Positions 1 through 11,700 of a DNA stretch of 64,000 nucleotides are shown piece after piece. Source of the DNA: Pelagophyceae sp. CCMP2097 (lineage: Eukaryota > Sar > Pelagophyceae); NCBI GenBank assembly GCA_026770575.1, contig MU657278.1:56521-120520 (forward strand), written 5' to 3'. The notes under the pieces were generated by a model. The model made no database searches and was not told the DNA's origin. It saw only the letters and a list, made by a program, of their open reading frames with translations. The translations under genes were made by a program, and so were the position numbers. Position 1 is the first letter of the stretch. Each line of letters begins with the position of its first letter.

Positions 1-99
1 ATTTTGGCGAGTCTCTGCGAAAGCTGCTTAATTTAGTAGTTAATCAAGTCTAAACCCTCAGTACCCAAATTAAAAGTCGATAAAGGCGCCAAGGACAGT

Positions 100-162
100 G
101 CGTACAACTTGGACAGTCGTGATGGGGCACCGTGCCCGATCGCGACTGTCCAAGTTTTACGC
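100..162. repeat. Inverted repeat (hairpin)
   Basis: Arms 100-123 and 139-162 are near-perfect reverse complements (core CAACTTGGACAGTCG) around a 15-bp GC-rich loop that is itself palindromic. It could be a terminal fragment of a fold-back element; no target-site duplication is evident. Confidence 0.7.
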
Positions 163-408
163 CCTTTCCTTGCTTCCTTTAGTGTTTTTTGGTTTTTCGC
201 GGTTTGGGAAGTTTCTTCTTCGCGCGCTGGTCTCCGAGGCGGCAACTAGTACGACTGGAGGGAGCGGCAAGAACGCACGCGCTAAAAATAGTTAAATTTG
301 GCGATTTCTGTTAGGCGAATTCGACAGTGATGCCCTCGACGGGCGGCCGTGTGCACCCCTCCAATTGGCCAAGCGCCCCTCGCGTAAACGCATTACGCGT
401 TAAAAACG

Positions 409-496
409 CTCTGTCTCAAATACAACATTGTAGCCACGCCGTGGCTATTTAAATAGCCACGCCGTGGCTATTTTGTCGTGGCTATTTGAGACAGAG
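409..496. repeat. Nested palindrome, cruciform-prone
   Basis: The outer arms 409-422 and 483-496 are reverse complements (CTCTGTCTCAAATA). Inside, 431-470 is a perfect 40-bp palindrome made of two self-complementary 17-bp halves (TAGCCACGCCGTGGCTA) joined by TTTAAA. The half unit starts a third time near 476. No coding capacity. Confidence 0.85.
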
Positions 497-849
497 AGTT
501 TTTTTCGTTTTGGGCCGAAAAAAATACTTAACTCTTGATTTTGTCCACATTTATTTCTTTAACGCCCGTAATTTCATGTAATTAGCCGAATAAAAATAAT
601 TAACTTTCGGCCTTATTTACGGTAGGAATTCCTAGTAATTACAGAAAGGACATAGGGGTCGCCGGGCTTCGGGGCTGGTGGATACTGGAAAGTCGGCACG
701 GGACGGGCGTTGCTGGCGCGTGTACTGGAACGAGTGGGCAGTGGCAAAGGGTAGCTCCGGCGGGTCGTGCCCACTGTGATAGTCGAAACCCCCCTCTTCG
801 ATCATGTGGTTTTCTTACCCCATCCCGTCGAATTGATCTTTGTGGCTCC

Positions 850-3800
850 TTGCCTGACTGTGCTCGTCCACGCCCTGCTCGTCCACGACACGCGTCGTGT
901 AAGCCACCCTCCCGTCGAGTTAAAGTCACCAACGGCGACTTTGCAGCGAATAAGGCGAGCGCGCTCCGCAGCCGCCCGAGAAGTCCCACTGCAGCCGAGG
1001 AGCGGTTACTGCAGCGTTACGATGCGGGCGCGGCGCGGCGGCCACGACGCCGACAGCGCGAGGGCGCTCCGCCAGGCCCCGAGCCGGCGGCGCGCCGGCA
1101 GCGGCGCGAGACGCCGGGGGCGGCCGCGGGCCGTGGGCGCGGCGGGGGCGGCGGGGGCGGCGGACGTGGCGCGGCCGGCGGCGACGGCTCGCGGCCACCG
1201 CCGCGTGGCGCGGCCGGCGGCGACGGCGGGCGGCCGCCTTCGCGCGGCGGCGAGCCGTCGCGCGGGCCGCAGTCGCGCTCGCGCTCGCCGACGGAGCCAC
1301 CGGCTCGGAACAGACGGACGAGAGGTGCGGATAACGCCCGAGCGGCAGCGGCGGCGGAGCGAGAGCGCGAACGTCGACGGGACGAAGACGCTACCGAACA
1401 AGGACGCGAGAGGCAGCGGCGCCGGGCCCAGCGCGACGACGACCCGGACGCGGACCGGCGACGCGAAGAGGAGCGCGAGGCGCAGCAGGCGCGACAGCGG
1501 CGCGAGGCCGAGATGTCTGCTGCCGAGCGGGCGGCGGCGCAGGCAGAGGCGACGCGACAGCGCGAGGCCAACGAGGCGGCGGCGGCGCGAGCGGCAGCGG
1601 CGCAGGCGGCGGAGGCGGCGCGAGACGCATACGATGCTGCGGCGGCGGCGGCGGGGGCGCAGCGCGCGAGGCCGACGCTTCCAGTCTCCCAGGCGAACGT
1701 CGTCGACGGGGCGTGGGGCCTGATCGACGAGGTCGACGTTTTGAAGATCATAGTCTCGCCGTTTGAGCACATAGTCGACATCCCGCTGACGCTGGTGGAG
1801 GCCTGGGTTGAAGCGAACGTCGACATCTTTGAGGCTTTCCAAGACGCGACTAAAAAAGGCGACGATGCTGCCGCAGATCGCGCGCTGAAGTGGTACCTCA
1901 TCGCCCACGACATCCTGCTTCGACGGCCTCTGCGGGGCGGGCAGCGCGTGCGCGGCGTCTTTAGCGCGCGGTTTAAGCTGTGGCAGCAAGGCAAGTTTGA
2001 TGTGCTGCTGCGGATGTGGGCCAGCGACGGAGCAAAGGTCAGGGCATGGGCGGAAAACCGAGTCAACTTTTCGGAACAAGCAGAGACTGAGCGTGCGGTG
2101 CACCTCGCCGTGGACGGCGAACTGGGGCTCGGGGCGAACTGTCAAATACGGCCGGACTCTGGGTGAGCAAGGACCTCTCTGACCCTCGCGTCGTTGCGCA
2201 GCTCGAGACAAAGCACCCCCTCCGAAAGGAGGCGGTCCCTGCCGAGTACATGAATTTGAAGGCGACGCTGCGGTCGCTACGGCGCCGGCGCGGGACGGGG
2301 ACATACGGAAAGAGGAACGAGCACCTCATCGTCTTTGCAAAAGCACTTCGAGGCTGGCACCAAGGCGTCGCGCGGCATGCAGCTTGACAACGAGTTTCAG
2401 AGCGTCGACATCAACGGGCGCATGCCGTGGTGGTTCTACTTTGTGGAGACGGCGATCCTTATGGTGGCGCCGGTCAAAAAAGTGTCGCGCTGGGAACGCG
2501 GCGTGCCGCAGGTCCGCCCGATTGGCATGGGCAACGTCGGTCGCCGCGCAAACGGCAAGGCCGTCGCGGCACTGCACCGCAACGCTGTGTGTGAGATTTG
2601 CCTGCCGCAGCAGGTGGCGGTCGGAGCTGGGAGCGGGGTTCAGAAGCTCGCTTTTGGCATGCGGACGATGATGGAGCAGCACCCGATGAACGTCACGATT
2701 GACATCGACAAACCGAACGCGTACAACGAGTTGAAGCGCACTTCGATGATCAACGCGGCCGCGAGCCACCCGGAGATGGCCGCGCTCGGCCGCTACGCGC
2801 ACGCCACCATGGCGCCCGAGTCGGTCATCGCAAACGGCACCAGGTCGCGGAACTTGTGCGCGCGCGCGTCGAGCGAGGACGGCCAGCAGGGAGACGCCAT
2901 CGTCTGCTCCGTCTACAGCCTCGCCACTTTGCCGGCGCTCCAAGCACTGGACCAAGACGTGGCGCAGAGCGGCGGCATCGCGCGCGGCTTCGTCGACGAC
3001 ATCTTCGTCAACGCGCCGATCGAGGCGATTTTTGTGGCCGTGGCCACCTACGAGCGGCTGCTTCCACCCGACGAAGAGGGACTCAACCGCGACAAGATGG
3101 TCTGCTACTGCCCGGCGCTCGGCGCGCAGCCGGCAGAGCACCCGGGGCTTCGCCAGCACGCCACCGTCGAGGACGAGGATGGCGTGCCGACGACGCGGAT
3201 CCACGGCATTCGCCTCGCGGGCGACGGCATCGAGATTGTTGGGGTCTTTATCGGCCGCGAGGAGTACATCATAGACAAGGTCACGCGCGAGTCAGTCGAG
3301 AAAGCTAGCTCCATGAACACAATTTCTACTCAGCTGCGCCCGAGCCGCGCGCGCGTGCTCTACACTCTCGTGGAGTACTGCGTCCAGTCAAAGTTGGAGA
3401 GTTGGACTGGGACCACATCTCGCAGACGCACTTCCCGCGCGACGCCATGGCCTGCCTCGAGGCGTTCGACGCCGACCTTCTCGACGTCACGCTGGGCGCG
3501 CTGGGCGAGGCGGGGCCGCTCGTGCGTGCCGACGAGTTTGCGATGCGCCGACTGCGCAGCCGGCGCGGTTGAAGGGCGGCGCGATTCGGTCGCGCGCGGA
3601 CGTCGCACTGGCCGCATTCGTCGGAGCGTGCTGCGCGGTGCTGCCGAAGATGCTCAACCGGCGCGTGGAGGAGGTCGTTTTGCCGGGCTTATAGCCGGGT
3701 CTCACGGCCACGCTCGGCCGCGGGTCTTTTGACGATGGCAACGAGTCGCAGCGGTTTGACGCTCTGGCTGCGTCGGGGTCGCCCTAAGGGTACGCGTTCG

Positions 3801-4732
3801 TCGTGGCATGGGGCGCACTGTGCGCCGAGGGGGCGGGGGCGACGCGCAGCCTCGGCATCTCGCTCGACACTGGCCCGCTGTCAGTCGGCGTCGGGGCGGC
3901 GGGCACGCTCGACGGCGTCGCTTTCGACAAGGTGCAAAATGCGATTATTATCCAGCGCGAGGACCTGCGGCACACGCTTCTCGACCGCGACATTCGTCAG
4001 CTCGACGCTGTGGACCCGCGCCACGTCGCGTTCTTTTGTGCCGACCCTTTCTCGACGCAGCTCATCTCGGCGCCGCCGCTCCGGGGCCTCGCCTTGGGCA
4101 ACGCGGACTGGACCGAGGGCAACGCGCAATACTACGGCCTTTGGAGCCCGATTTGTTGCCGGCACTTTGGAGAGCGCATCCTAGGCGGAAACGACCGGAT
4201 CGACCGCTACGGCAGCGTCCTCGCGCACCCGCGAGTCCTCAACTTGGACAACATCAGGACGATTCGGCACAACTCCATCCTCGACACGGTCGTCGACAGC
4301 CTGAAAGAGGGCGGCATCGACGCGGACGCAGAGCCGCACGGCCTTTTCGCCGACTGCGCCGGCGCGAACCGCGACGCCTTTCTGGCGAGCCTCAGGGCTA
4401 GGAACCAACGCCTCATGCCCGACGCGCGCTTATGCCGGTCGTGCGGGATCACCACTGTCCGCGCTCGCGCCGCTGCTCTCCGCGCGCCCATCGCGCTCGC
4501 CGTCGGGTTGGGATGCCGATCAACCGCCGCCTTCGAGGCCGTCCGCCAGCGCGCTCGCCGCGCGCGCCAAGCCCACTACACCACGGCCGCCATTGACGTG
4601 CGCAAGATTTATTTGAAATCTACGTGTCGTTGCCATGCGCAACGAACGACATCGAGCAGCCCGCAAAGAAAGCTAGGCCCTCTCTTGCAGAGATGCCGCC
4701 ACGACGCCGAAGATGCCTCCACGACGCCATGA
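850..4732 (+). pseudogene. Retroelement polyprotein with reverse transcriptase, frameshifted
   Basis: This is a degraded pol of a protist-type retroelement. An Arg/Ala-rich low-complexity N-terminus (850-1670) leads into a folded-looking domain (about 1700-2120). The RT core is in frame 1 at 2335-3390: motif RPIGMGNVGRR, then GQQGDAI (like the QGD/QGCP RT motif) near 2882-2905, then the catalytic GFVDDIFV near 2986-3010. The family-typical segment after the core (LKGGAIRSRADVALAAF) is at about 3570-3620 in frame 2. A last segment (3803-4730) resembles the C-terminal region of such elements, ending in an Arg/Ala helix. Frame changes are needed near 2120-2160 (1 to 3), 2340 (3 to 1), 3390 (1 to 3) and 3560 (3 to 2), and in-frame stops lie at 3692 and 3785. 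The exact clade is uncertain. The long frame on the opposite strand at 1006-2304 is a shadow. Confidence 0.85.
861..907 (-). repeat. Dispersed repeat, copy 1 (reverse)
   Basis: The reverse complement reads TTACACGACGCGTGTCGTGG followed by two GACGAGCAG-type blocks. The same 45-bp sequence recurs on the plus strand at 42911-42955 and 55898-55940. In this copy it overlaps the 5' edge of the retroelement. Confidence 0.75.
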
Positions 4733-5744
4733 CGCACAACCTCCCTCCCCGTACGCTCCTCACGGACCTCCTCTTGTGCCTCCGACTGGCGTCGCTCATT
4801 TAAGCATCCTTCACGAGCGTGGCCTTGCCAATGACGCAGAGGGGCGTCCATTGCGGCCGACGTGGGAACCCCAAGGTCGTTTCAATTGCGAGGTTGAATC
4901 TCAAGAGAGCGAGGTCAAACTATTGCGATGCTCTCAACGCGCCCGGGCCGGTGGCATGAGACTTTCAGAGACGTCCCAGGGCCCACCCTCTCCACGGCGC
5001 GGGCGAGGGGCAGCCTCGTTTGGGCTCGCGTCCAAAAGACCGTGCTTGATTCTAAGCAGGATTCGACCGTGTCACAAACAATGGGGAAAACAATGGAACC
5101 AACAATGATGAAGTGGTGCGCCTGGGGAATTCCGCCGCCCGCGCCCTCCTCCGGGGCCCGTCGGACGTGATTTGACCCGGGCCCAGGGGACGTTTGCAAA
5201 TGGCGCGAAGAGGCTGCCTGGGTTTGATGCAGCCGTTCGAAAGCGTGCCCGCCGAGTCGCGACTGCCGGCACAGGGCCCTCGGCGTCTCAAGAGCCGGCA
5301 AAGCGTGTTTCGGCCAAGTCGTTCTCGGGCCCAGCCCCGCGCCGCTCGAGAACCCAGGGGCCTCTGGGAATGCGGCCATTGAGAGCGCCGCGTCTCGGAA
5401 GAATTACTGTCTCGGACGGATAGTATACTATTCGGCAATAGTAGTCGGCCCCTCGCCGGTCGCATTTTGTCCTGCAGACGCGCCCGAATGTGCCTTGAGA
5501 TGCGGGTCTCGCCGTTGGGCTCGAGCCGCACTCGCGCCGGCCGCCGCCGCCGCGAGAAGGCGTTTTCTGCCGGGGCGTCGGCCTCTGGTCATTTCCGGCT
5601 CATGTGCCAATGTCTCAGAGGAGGTCGCCGTCGCCGTAGTCGGGCCGCGCGGCGGGCGGGGGTGGGAGGAGGTCGTCGGCCGCTACGGAATCGAAAGAAA
5701 TATCGGCCCCTTATGCGGCCCGAGTGCTCGACGGCGGGTGTGTA
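4733..5744. other. Intergenic, no feature recognised
   Basis: GC-rich sequence with several short overlapping frames, none with a recognisable domain. It separates the decayed retroelement from the 3' end of the minus-strand VHS-GAT gene. The 3' UTR of that gene would lie just left of 5745. Confidence 0.4.
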
Positions 5745-8700
5745 CTAGAGTCCAAATGGAATGCACTCACAAAAGTCGAGGTCGAGGAGCGTCGAGTTGG
5801 CCGTGGCCGCGGCCGCCGCGGGCGGCTTGTCCGCGGCGGCGGCGAGGGCGGCGGTCAAGTCCTCGTGGACCTGCAAGCACTCGCCGAGGACGTCGTCCGA
5901 TAGGGTGCCCGTCTCGGCTTGTTGGACTAGAGCGACGAGGCGCGGGGCGCAGGCCTCGAGGAAGCCGACGACGTCCTAGAAAAGGCGCGTAAGGCGAAGT
6001 GATCATCCATCCCCAAGTGGTGGATTTCGGACGTGGGACTGCCAACGGACGTGCGACTGCCGGACGTGGGACTGCCAAAGGGGCCAATCGAATGCATTCC
6101 TCGAGCGGCAGTCTCGGGGCCTGCTTTGGAGAGGGCGAGCGGCAGTCTCGGGGCCTGCATCCCGAAGTGGTGGACGACGCGGCCGCAGCCTTGGACGGGG
6201 CCAGTCTGCCGAGCCGTATACGGCCGCAGCGGGGGCAGGGTCGGCGAGGGGCCGTCTTCGGGTGGTCGAAGGACTCTCTGGACCGTCTCGAGGCCGTCGG
6301 GGCTGTCGAACGTCGTCGAGGAACCATGGAACTTCGTCAAAGGACTGCACGAGGGCCGTCTCGGGACTGCACGAGGGCCGTCTGAGGGGCCATCGACGAC
6401 GTCAGAGGCCCTTTGCAGGACTGTCTCGGGGGCAGCCCCAGACGGTCGGGAGGCTCTCTCGGAACATGGAGCTTCGTCCAATGACTGTCGAGGGGCCGCC
6501 GGGGGCCCTCGAGGGGCCCTCAGAGAAGCCGTCTCGGGGCCGTCTCGGGGCCGTTTCGGATCGTAGAGGCTGTATAAAAGCCGCCGAGAGCCGCCTTCGG
6601 AGCCGTCTCGGACTGCACTTCGAAGGACCGCCTTCGTGGCCGTCCCGGGACCATCGAGGGGCCGTCGAGGGCTCGTCGAGGCAACGCAAAAGGTTTCGAA
6701 GGACCGCCTCGGGACTGATTTCGAGGGCCCGTAGAGGGGCCGTCGAGGGCTTGTCTCGGGATTGCCTCGGTGATTGCCGTAGGGGATGGTCTCGGGGCGG
6801 GGGCGAGTCTCGGGGCAAGGTCGGGTCGTCCAAGGGCTCTCTTGATAGCCGCGTAGGGACCCTCTCGGAATATAGAGGATTGTATCAGGTCCGTATAGGA
6901 ACCATATCAGGACAGAGGGTCCTCGAGGGACCGCAGAGGGCTTCTCGGAGGACTGCATCGGTGCCATCGAGAGGCTGCACGTGGCCCGTCGAGGGATCGC
7001 ACAGAGACCGCCTCGGGACCGTCGAGCGATCGTCTCGGGCCTGCCTCTGAGCTGTACGGGGGCCCTCTGCAGGACTTTTTCAGTCGTTCAGAACTTTTTC
7101 AGTCGTTCAGAAGGGCAAGTCGTTCAAAAGGTGCTATTCCAGGATGAAGGAGTCACGGGCCTCGGACCGCTGCTCATCCCGGACCCGCCGCGGGACTCTA
7201 GGAAGAGGGTCGTCGAAGGGCCCGCTTGAAGGCGTCGCCCGCGGCCCCACGCTCACGGCCAGGAGCAGGGACGGGTCCGGGTTTCCCAGAAACCCGCGGG
7301 TCGGGTTTGCCGGGTTTGGTATGCCCGTATACCCGCGGGTCTGGCCGTGGCAACCCGAACCCGACCGAGAAGATTGGGTTGTCCGCTCAACAAACCCGCG
7401 ACCCGTGGGTGCGGCACGAATTGAGGACCCGTTTCGGACCGCAAAGGGCTCGTCTCTGACCCGCCGCGGGGCTGTGTAGGAAGGGGCCCGTCTCGAGATT
7501 GTACAGGGGATGTACAGGGGAGGGCCTTATTGGTGGATTGTACAAGGACTCTCGGGGACCGTTAGAGGAACCATCGAAGAACCGAGGGTCGTCGAGGGAC
7601 CGCCGAGGGCCCGCCGAGGGACGATACAGAGACCGTCTCGGGACTGCCAAGAAACCGCCGAGAGAGACCGTATCGGGCCTGCCTCGGCACTGTACCTCTG
7701 AGGATCGTCGAGGGAAATCGAGTTCCTTGAGAAGGTGCCGATCCAGGATCCAGGATTTTAGAGAGGCGTCGTAGGACCTTGAAGTTGCCAATCCAGAATC
7801 CAGACTCGAGGATGGTCGAGGGACTGTCTCGGTGCCGTCTCGGGGCGCTGTCGAGGGATCGTCTTTGGGCCCGTCGAGAGACCGCCTTCGAGACGGTCTC
7901 GGGCGTGTCTCGGGACTGTACCAGGGCCCTCTGAAGACCGTCTAGGGATTTCCAAAGGACCGTATAGGGATTTCCAAGGACCGTATAGGGATTTCCAAGT
8001 ACCGTATAGGGATTTCCAAGTACCTTGCAGTTGTCAATCCAGGACTTTCCAGGGCCGCCTCGGAACCGTCTCGAGGCGGCCTCTGACCTTTCGGGGCTCG
8101 TCTCGGGCCCGTCGAGGGACCGTAAAGGGACTGTATAAGCCGTCAAAGGAGGGACCCGTCGAACGAGGGACTTTTTCAGAGCACCGTCTCGGGAACGTAC
8201 CGCCGAGGGTCTGCCGTCTCGGGCCCCGTCGGCGACCCGTCGAGGAATCGCCGAGGTCTTGTGAAGTGGAGGAACCGCCGAGGTAGTGGAGGAACCGCCG
8301 AGGTAGTGGAGGAACCGTCGAGAGACAATCGGGACTGTCGAGGGACTGCCGTCGAGGGCCCGTTCGAGGGCCCGTCCAAGGGCCCGTTCCAGGCCCGTCT
8401 CGAGACTGTAGAGAAGAGGGCACTTTCGAGGGATTGGAGTAGAGGGCCGCCAAAGGGCATTCGAGCCCGTCGAGGGCCCCTCGAGGGACTGTACAGGGGA
8501 GGGCCCTGTCGAGGGCTCTGTCGAGGGACTCTCGAGGGGCTCTCTACGGGCCCGTATAGCAACAGTCGAAAGACCATCGAGGGACTGCATAGAGGGACTG
8601 CATAGAGGGAAGAACCCCGCCTCGCCCCCGCCCGCTTGACGCACCGCGAGGAGGTGGTGCCTCGAGACGGCCCCTTTCGATAGGCATTTGAAATGACACT

Positions 8701-11700
8701 TCGAGACGGCCCATCGACAAGGTGCCTCGAAACGGCCACTCGAAACGGCGCCTCGAGACGACGCCTTTCGATGGCCATTCGAAACGACGCCTTGAGACGG
8801 CCCTTCGAGAGTCTTGGGCGGTCTCTCGGGATTTCGCTTGGCAAGTCCCTTAGACAGTCACTTTGGACAGCCACTTTGGACAGTCACTTCGGACAGTTCC
8901 TTTGGACAGTTCCTTGGACGGGCCCTCTGTGACGTTCGCTTCGACGGCAGTTTCTCGACAGTCCCTTGAACGACCACTCGGCTGTCGGCCCCTCGACTGC
9001 GGCCCCTCTGCGACGTCCCCTGGACGGTCGCAAAGGACAGTCGCAAAGGACGGTCCTTCGGACGGTCGCTCGGAGTTGCCGCGGCGGCCCGGTCTCTTGC
9101 AATGAACCCTGCGCGAGGGCTTGGGAGGGGCCTTGAAAAAGGCCTCGCGAGCGACCGCGCATTCGGCCGGGCAAGTGGCCGCGTTCAAGGCCTTGCAGGA
9201 GCTGGTCGAAGACCCGGTGGCAGGGATTGTGTTTCCGGGTTTTCCATGTTGTGCCGAAGGCAGGAACCCATCTTTGGGGGGGTCGGGTGCGGGTTTGTGT
9301 CAGGGCCAGCAAGATTTCATAGACCCGCCCCCGCACGCTCGACGCACCGAGAGGATTTCGTCGTCGGCGCCGTTGGAAATGAGATCGGTGCATAACTTAA
9401 TCTTCTCCACCGTCGCCGAAAGATCCAAACGCAGCTTGGCCACGTCCGAGACCGCCGCCGGCGGCGAGAAAGATGCCGCCGGCGTCTGCATGGGCACCTG
9501 AAGACGGGAGAGGCGGGGGTGAAGAGCGTATTTTCAACGTCTTTCCATCGCGTTTTTTCAACGTCTTTGGATGGCCTCGTTGATGGCCTCTGGGAAAGTC
9601 TCTGGGAAAGCCTCTTGAACGTCTCTCGAGGCGGCCTCGGTCAAACCTCTCCTTCAACGTCCTTCGCGCGCCCCCCGCCCACGACGCGGGTACAGACGTC
9701 GGGCTCGGCGCCTTGGAACTCGAGGCCCTTTGATTTTAATGCCTCAAAAGTCGCTTGGAAGAGCGGCACGTCTGTATTCGCCGAAAACGCGACGCCCCAC
9801 TGCTCCACCAGCTTCATCGCCGCCACGTTGGCGCCTTTTTCGCCTTTTTCGCATAAAAGGGAGAGGTCCTTCATCAGCCCCGGCACTGCCACAGCTCTGC
9901 GCACTGATGAGTCGCCGTTCTTGACGCAGACGTCCAGGAGCGTGAGCGCCAAAATCTGCACCCGCGAATCCGGCTGAGCCAGGCGCAGGCGCGTTGCGGC
10001 GACCTATGGGTCAAGGCCTCAATTCTCTGATGCAAAGCACCTTTGGGGAAAGTGCCCCTCTGTGACCTCTGGCCCCCGCACGAGACGGCCCCTAAACTGC
10101 CGGGCCGTCGCCAGTGCCCCGCCGTCCCGGATTCCCCGCCGGCGCGCTCTGGCAAGGGTCCCCGTGGTCCCGTGCGCGGCGCTTTGGCAGGGTCTCTGCG
10201 ACGACGTTTTCCTTGCGACGGCGTTTTCAACATGCTAAAAGGCGCTCTCGTCCACAACGTCTCCGATTTGCCTCCCCGCAAGGCGGCCGACCCCTTTGAC
10301 CCCGTCCCTGTGGTGCATGCGAAGGGCCCTTGGGTCCTTGGAAAGGAATTTATAAAGTCCTTGGAAAGGAATTTATAAAGTCCTTGGAAAGGCCCTCAAA
10401 AGTCGCGTTTTAGACGGCATCTCTCTGGTCCGTCTGGCAGGCCCGGCAGCGAGGTCCCCGTCGTAAGGTCCATTGAGGCCCCGTCGCAAGAACGCTTTGG
10501 CTTGGGTCCCTGCGACAGGGGCGCCCTTGAACTCTTGGGATCCGTCGCCGTGACCATGATGCGCCCCTTTGGCAAACGTCGACTTGGGTCCCTGCGACAG
10601 CGCCGCCCTGCAAAGGTCCCCATTTCAACGTTCCTCTTGAATTCTTGGAAAAGTCGCAGAGTCAGACGCGCACGGGCGCAACGTCCATTTCTTGTGGCCC
10701 CGTCGCCGTGACTTTGGTCCCTATTTAAACGTCTTCCCCGTGACAAATAACCAACGGCGTTTCTCGCAACTCGTGACCCCGTGTGACTTTGGTCCCCGCG
10801 ACCTTAGGCCCCGTGACGCGGTCCTTGGCCCTTTGAGGTCTGGCAAGTCTCCCCCGACGTTTCCGCGACGAGGGTCGCCATGTCCCTTTTTCGGCGGCCC
10901 TTGAGCAAGATCTTTTGGACGGCCCCGAGGTCCCTCTGGCAGGATCTTTCGGACTGCAAAATCGGATCTTTTGGACTGCAAAACGTTGCAAATGAGGTTC
11001 GTTGAATCAAGTGCATCTGGCATATATGATGATCAAGGCCCCGACGCGCTTCGGGGCCAGTCTCGGGTGTGGGTTGGGGTTGCTTCAGCGCAGTCAGCCC
11101 CCCAAAACACAATAAAACACCCGGAGCGCCATCGGGGAGACGCGCCAGAATTTATCGCACAACTGTGCTCAAGGCGTCGAGAGGGCCATCCGTTAGAGCT
11201 CGGTGCGGGGTTCTCTCGAGCGCAGCGAGCCAGCACGACACGAACAAATCCCCTTAAGGGGGGCCTTTGGAAACTGAACTTCATTCACAAATCCTTGGGA
11301 AGGCCCTTTGAAAAGAGGCGCCCTTTTGGACGAGGGTTCCCTTGACAGAGGTCCCTGTGGTGCGGTCGCCGTGACAAGGTCCCTTTGAGAAGGTCGCTCT
11401 GAATAGGGCCCTTTGATACGGTCGCAGTACCGAGGTGACAAGGGCCCCAGAGTCTCAAGAGGCCCCCGTGAACCCTGCCACGGGTTCCATTTGCAAAAGG
11501 TGGGCACCGGCTTTGGGGGTGCCGATGCCTTGGGGGTGTCGATTGGTGCCGGCTTTGGGGGTGCCGACTTTGGGGGTGCATTTGTTGGCTTGGGAGGGGC
11601 GGGTCCATCCTGGCCTTTGGCGGGCCCTTTTCGAGGCGCAGGATCATGGGTCGGTGGGCCGTCCAGAGTCCATTTTCGAGGGGCCTTTGAAAATGGGCCT

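Larger units (their letters stand above)
1..849. other. Intergenic, AT-rich, two palindromes
   Basis: I see no convincing gene. Short open frames exist on both strands but they mirror each other across the palindrome at 100-162. The segment is more AT-rich than the next 4 kb and holds the palindromes listed separately. The stretch 500-850 shows nothing I can name. Confidence 0.5.
6010..8900. repeat. Short-repeat block in VHS-GAT intron 3
   Basis: This is a degenerate array of a short GC-rich unit, type CGAGGGACCGTCTCGGG on the plus strand (reverse complement of the CCCGAGACGGTCCCTCG form used elsewhere). It is interrupted by a 160-bp dispersed repeat at about 7262-7425. Open frames run through it on both strands and are artefacts of the stop-free unit. 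It lies inside the 3.4-kb intron 5976-9347. Confidence 0.85.

Noticed and set aside
1006..2304. 432-codon minus-strand frame, apparently long protein
   Set aside because: It lies opposite the Arg/Ala-rich start of the retroelement pol and contains only Arg/Pro/Ala/Ser runs; the plus strand carries the conserved motifs.
5927..6967. 346-codon minus-strand frame and many similar frames at 7562-8644, 15046-15873, 19589-20671 and 52172-53242
   Set aside because: All consist of repeating residues with the period of the short DNA repeat and lie in introns; the last one also spans an assembly gap.
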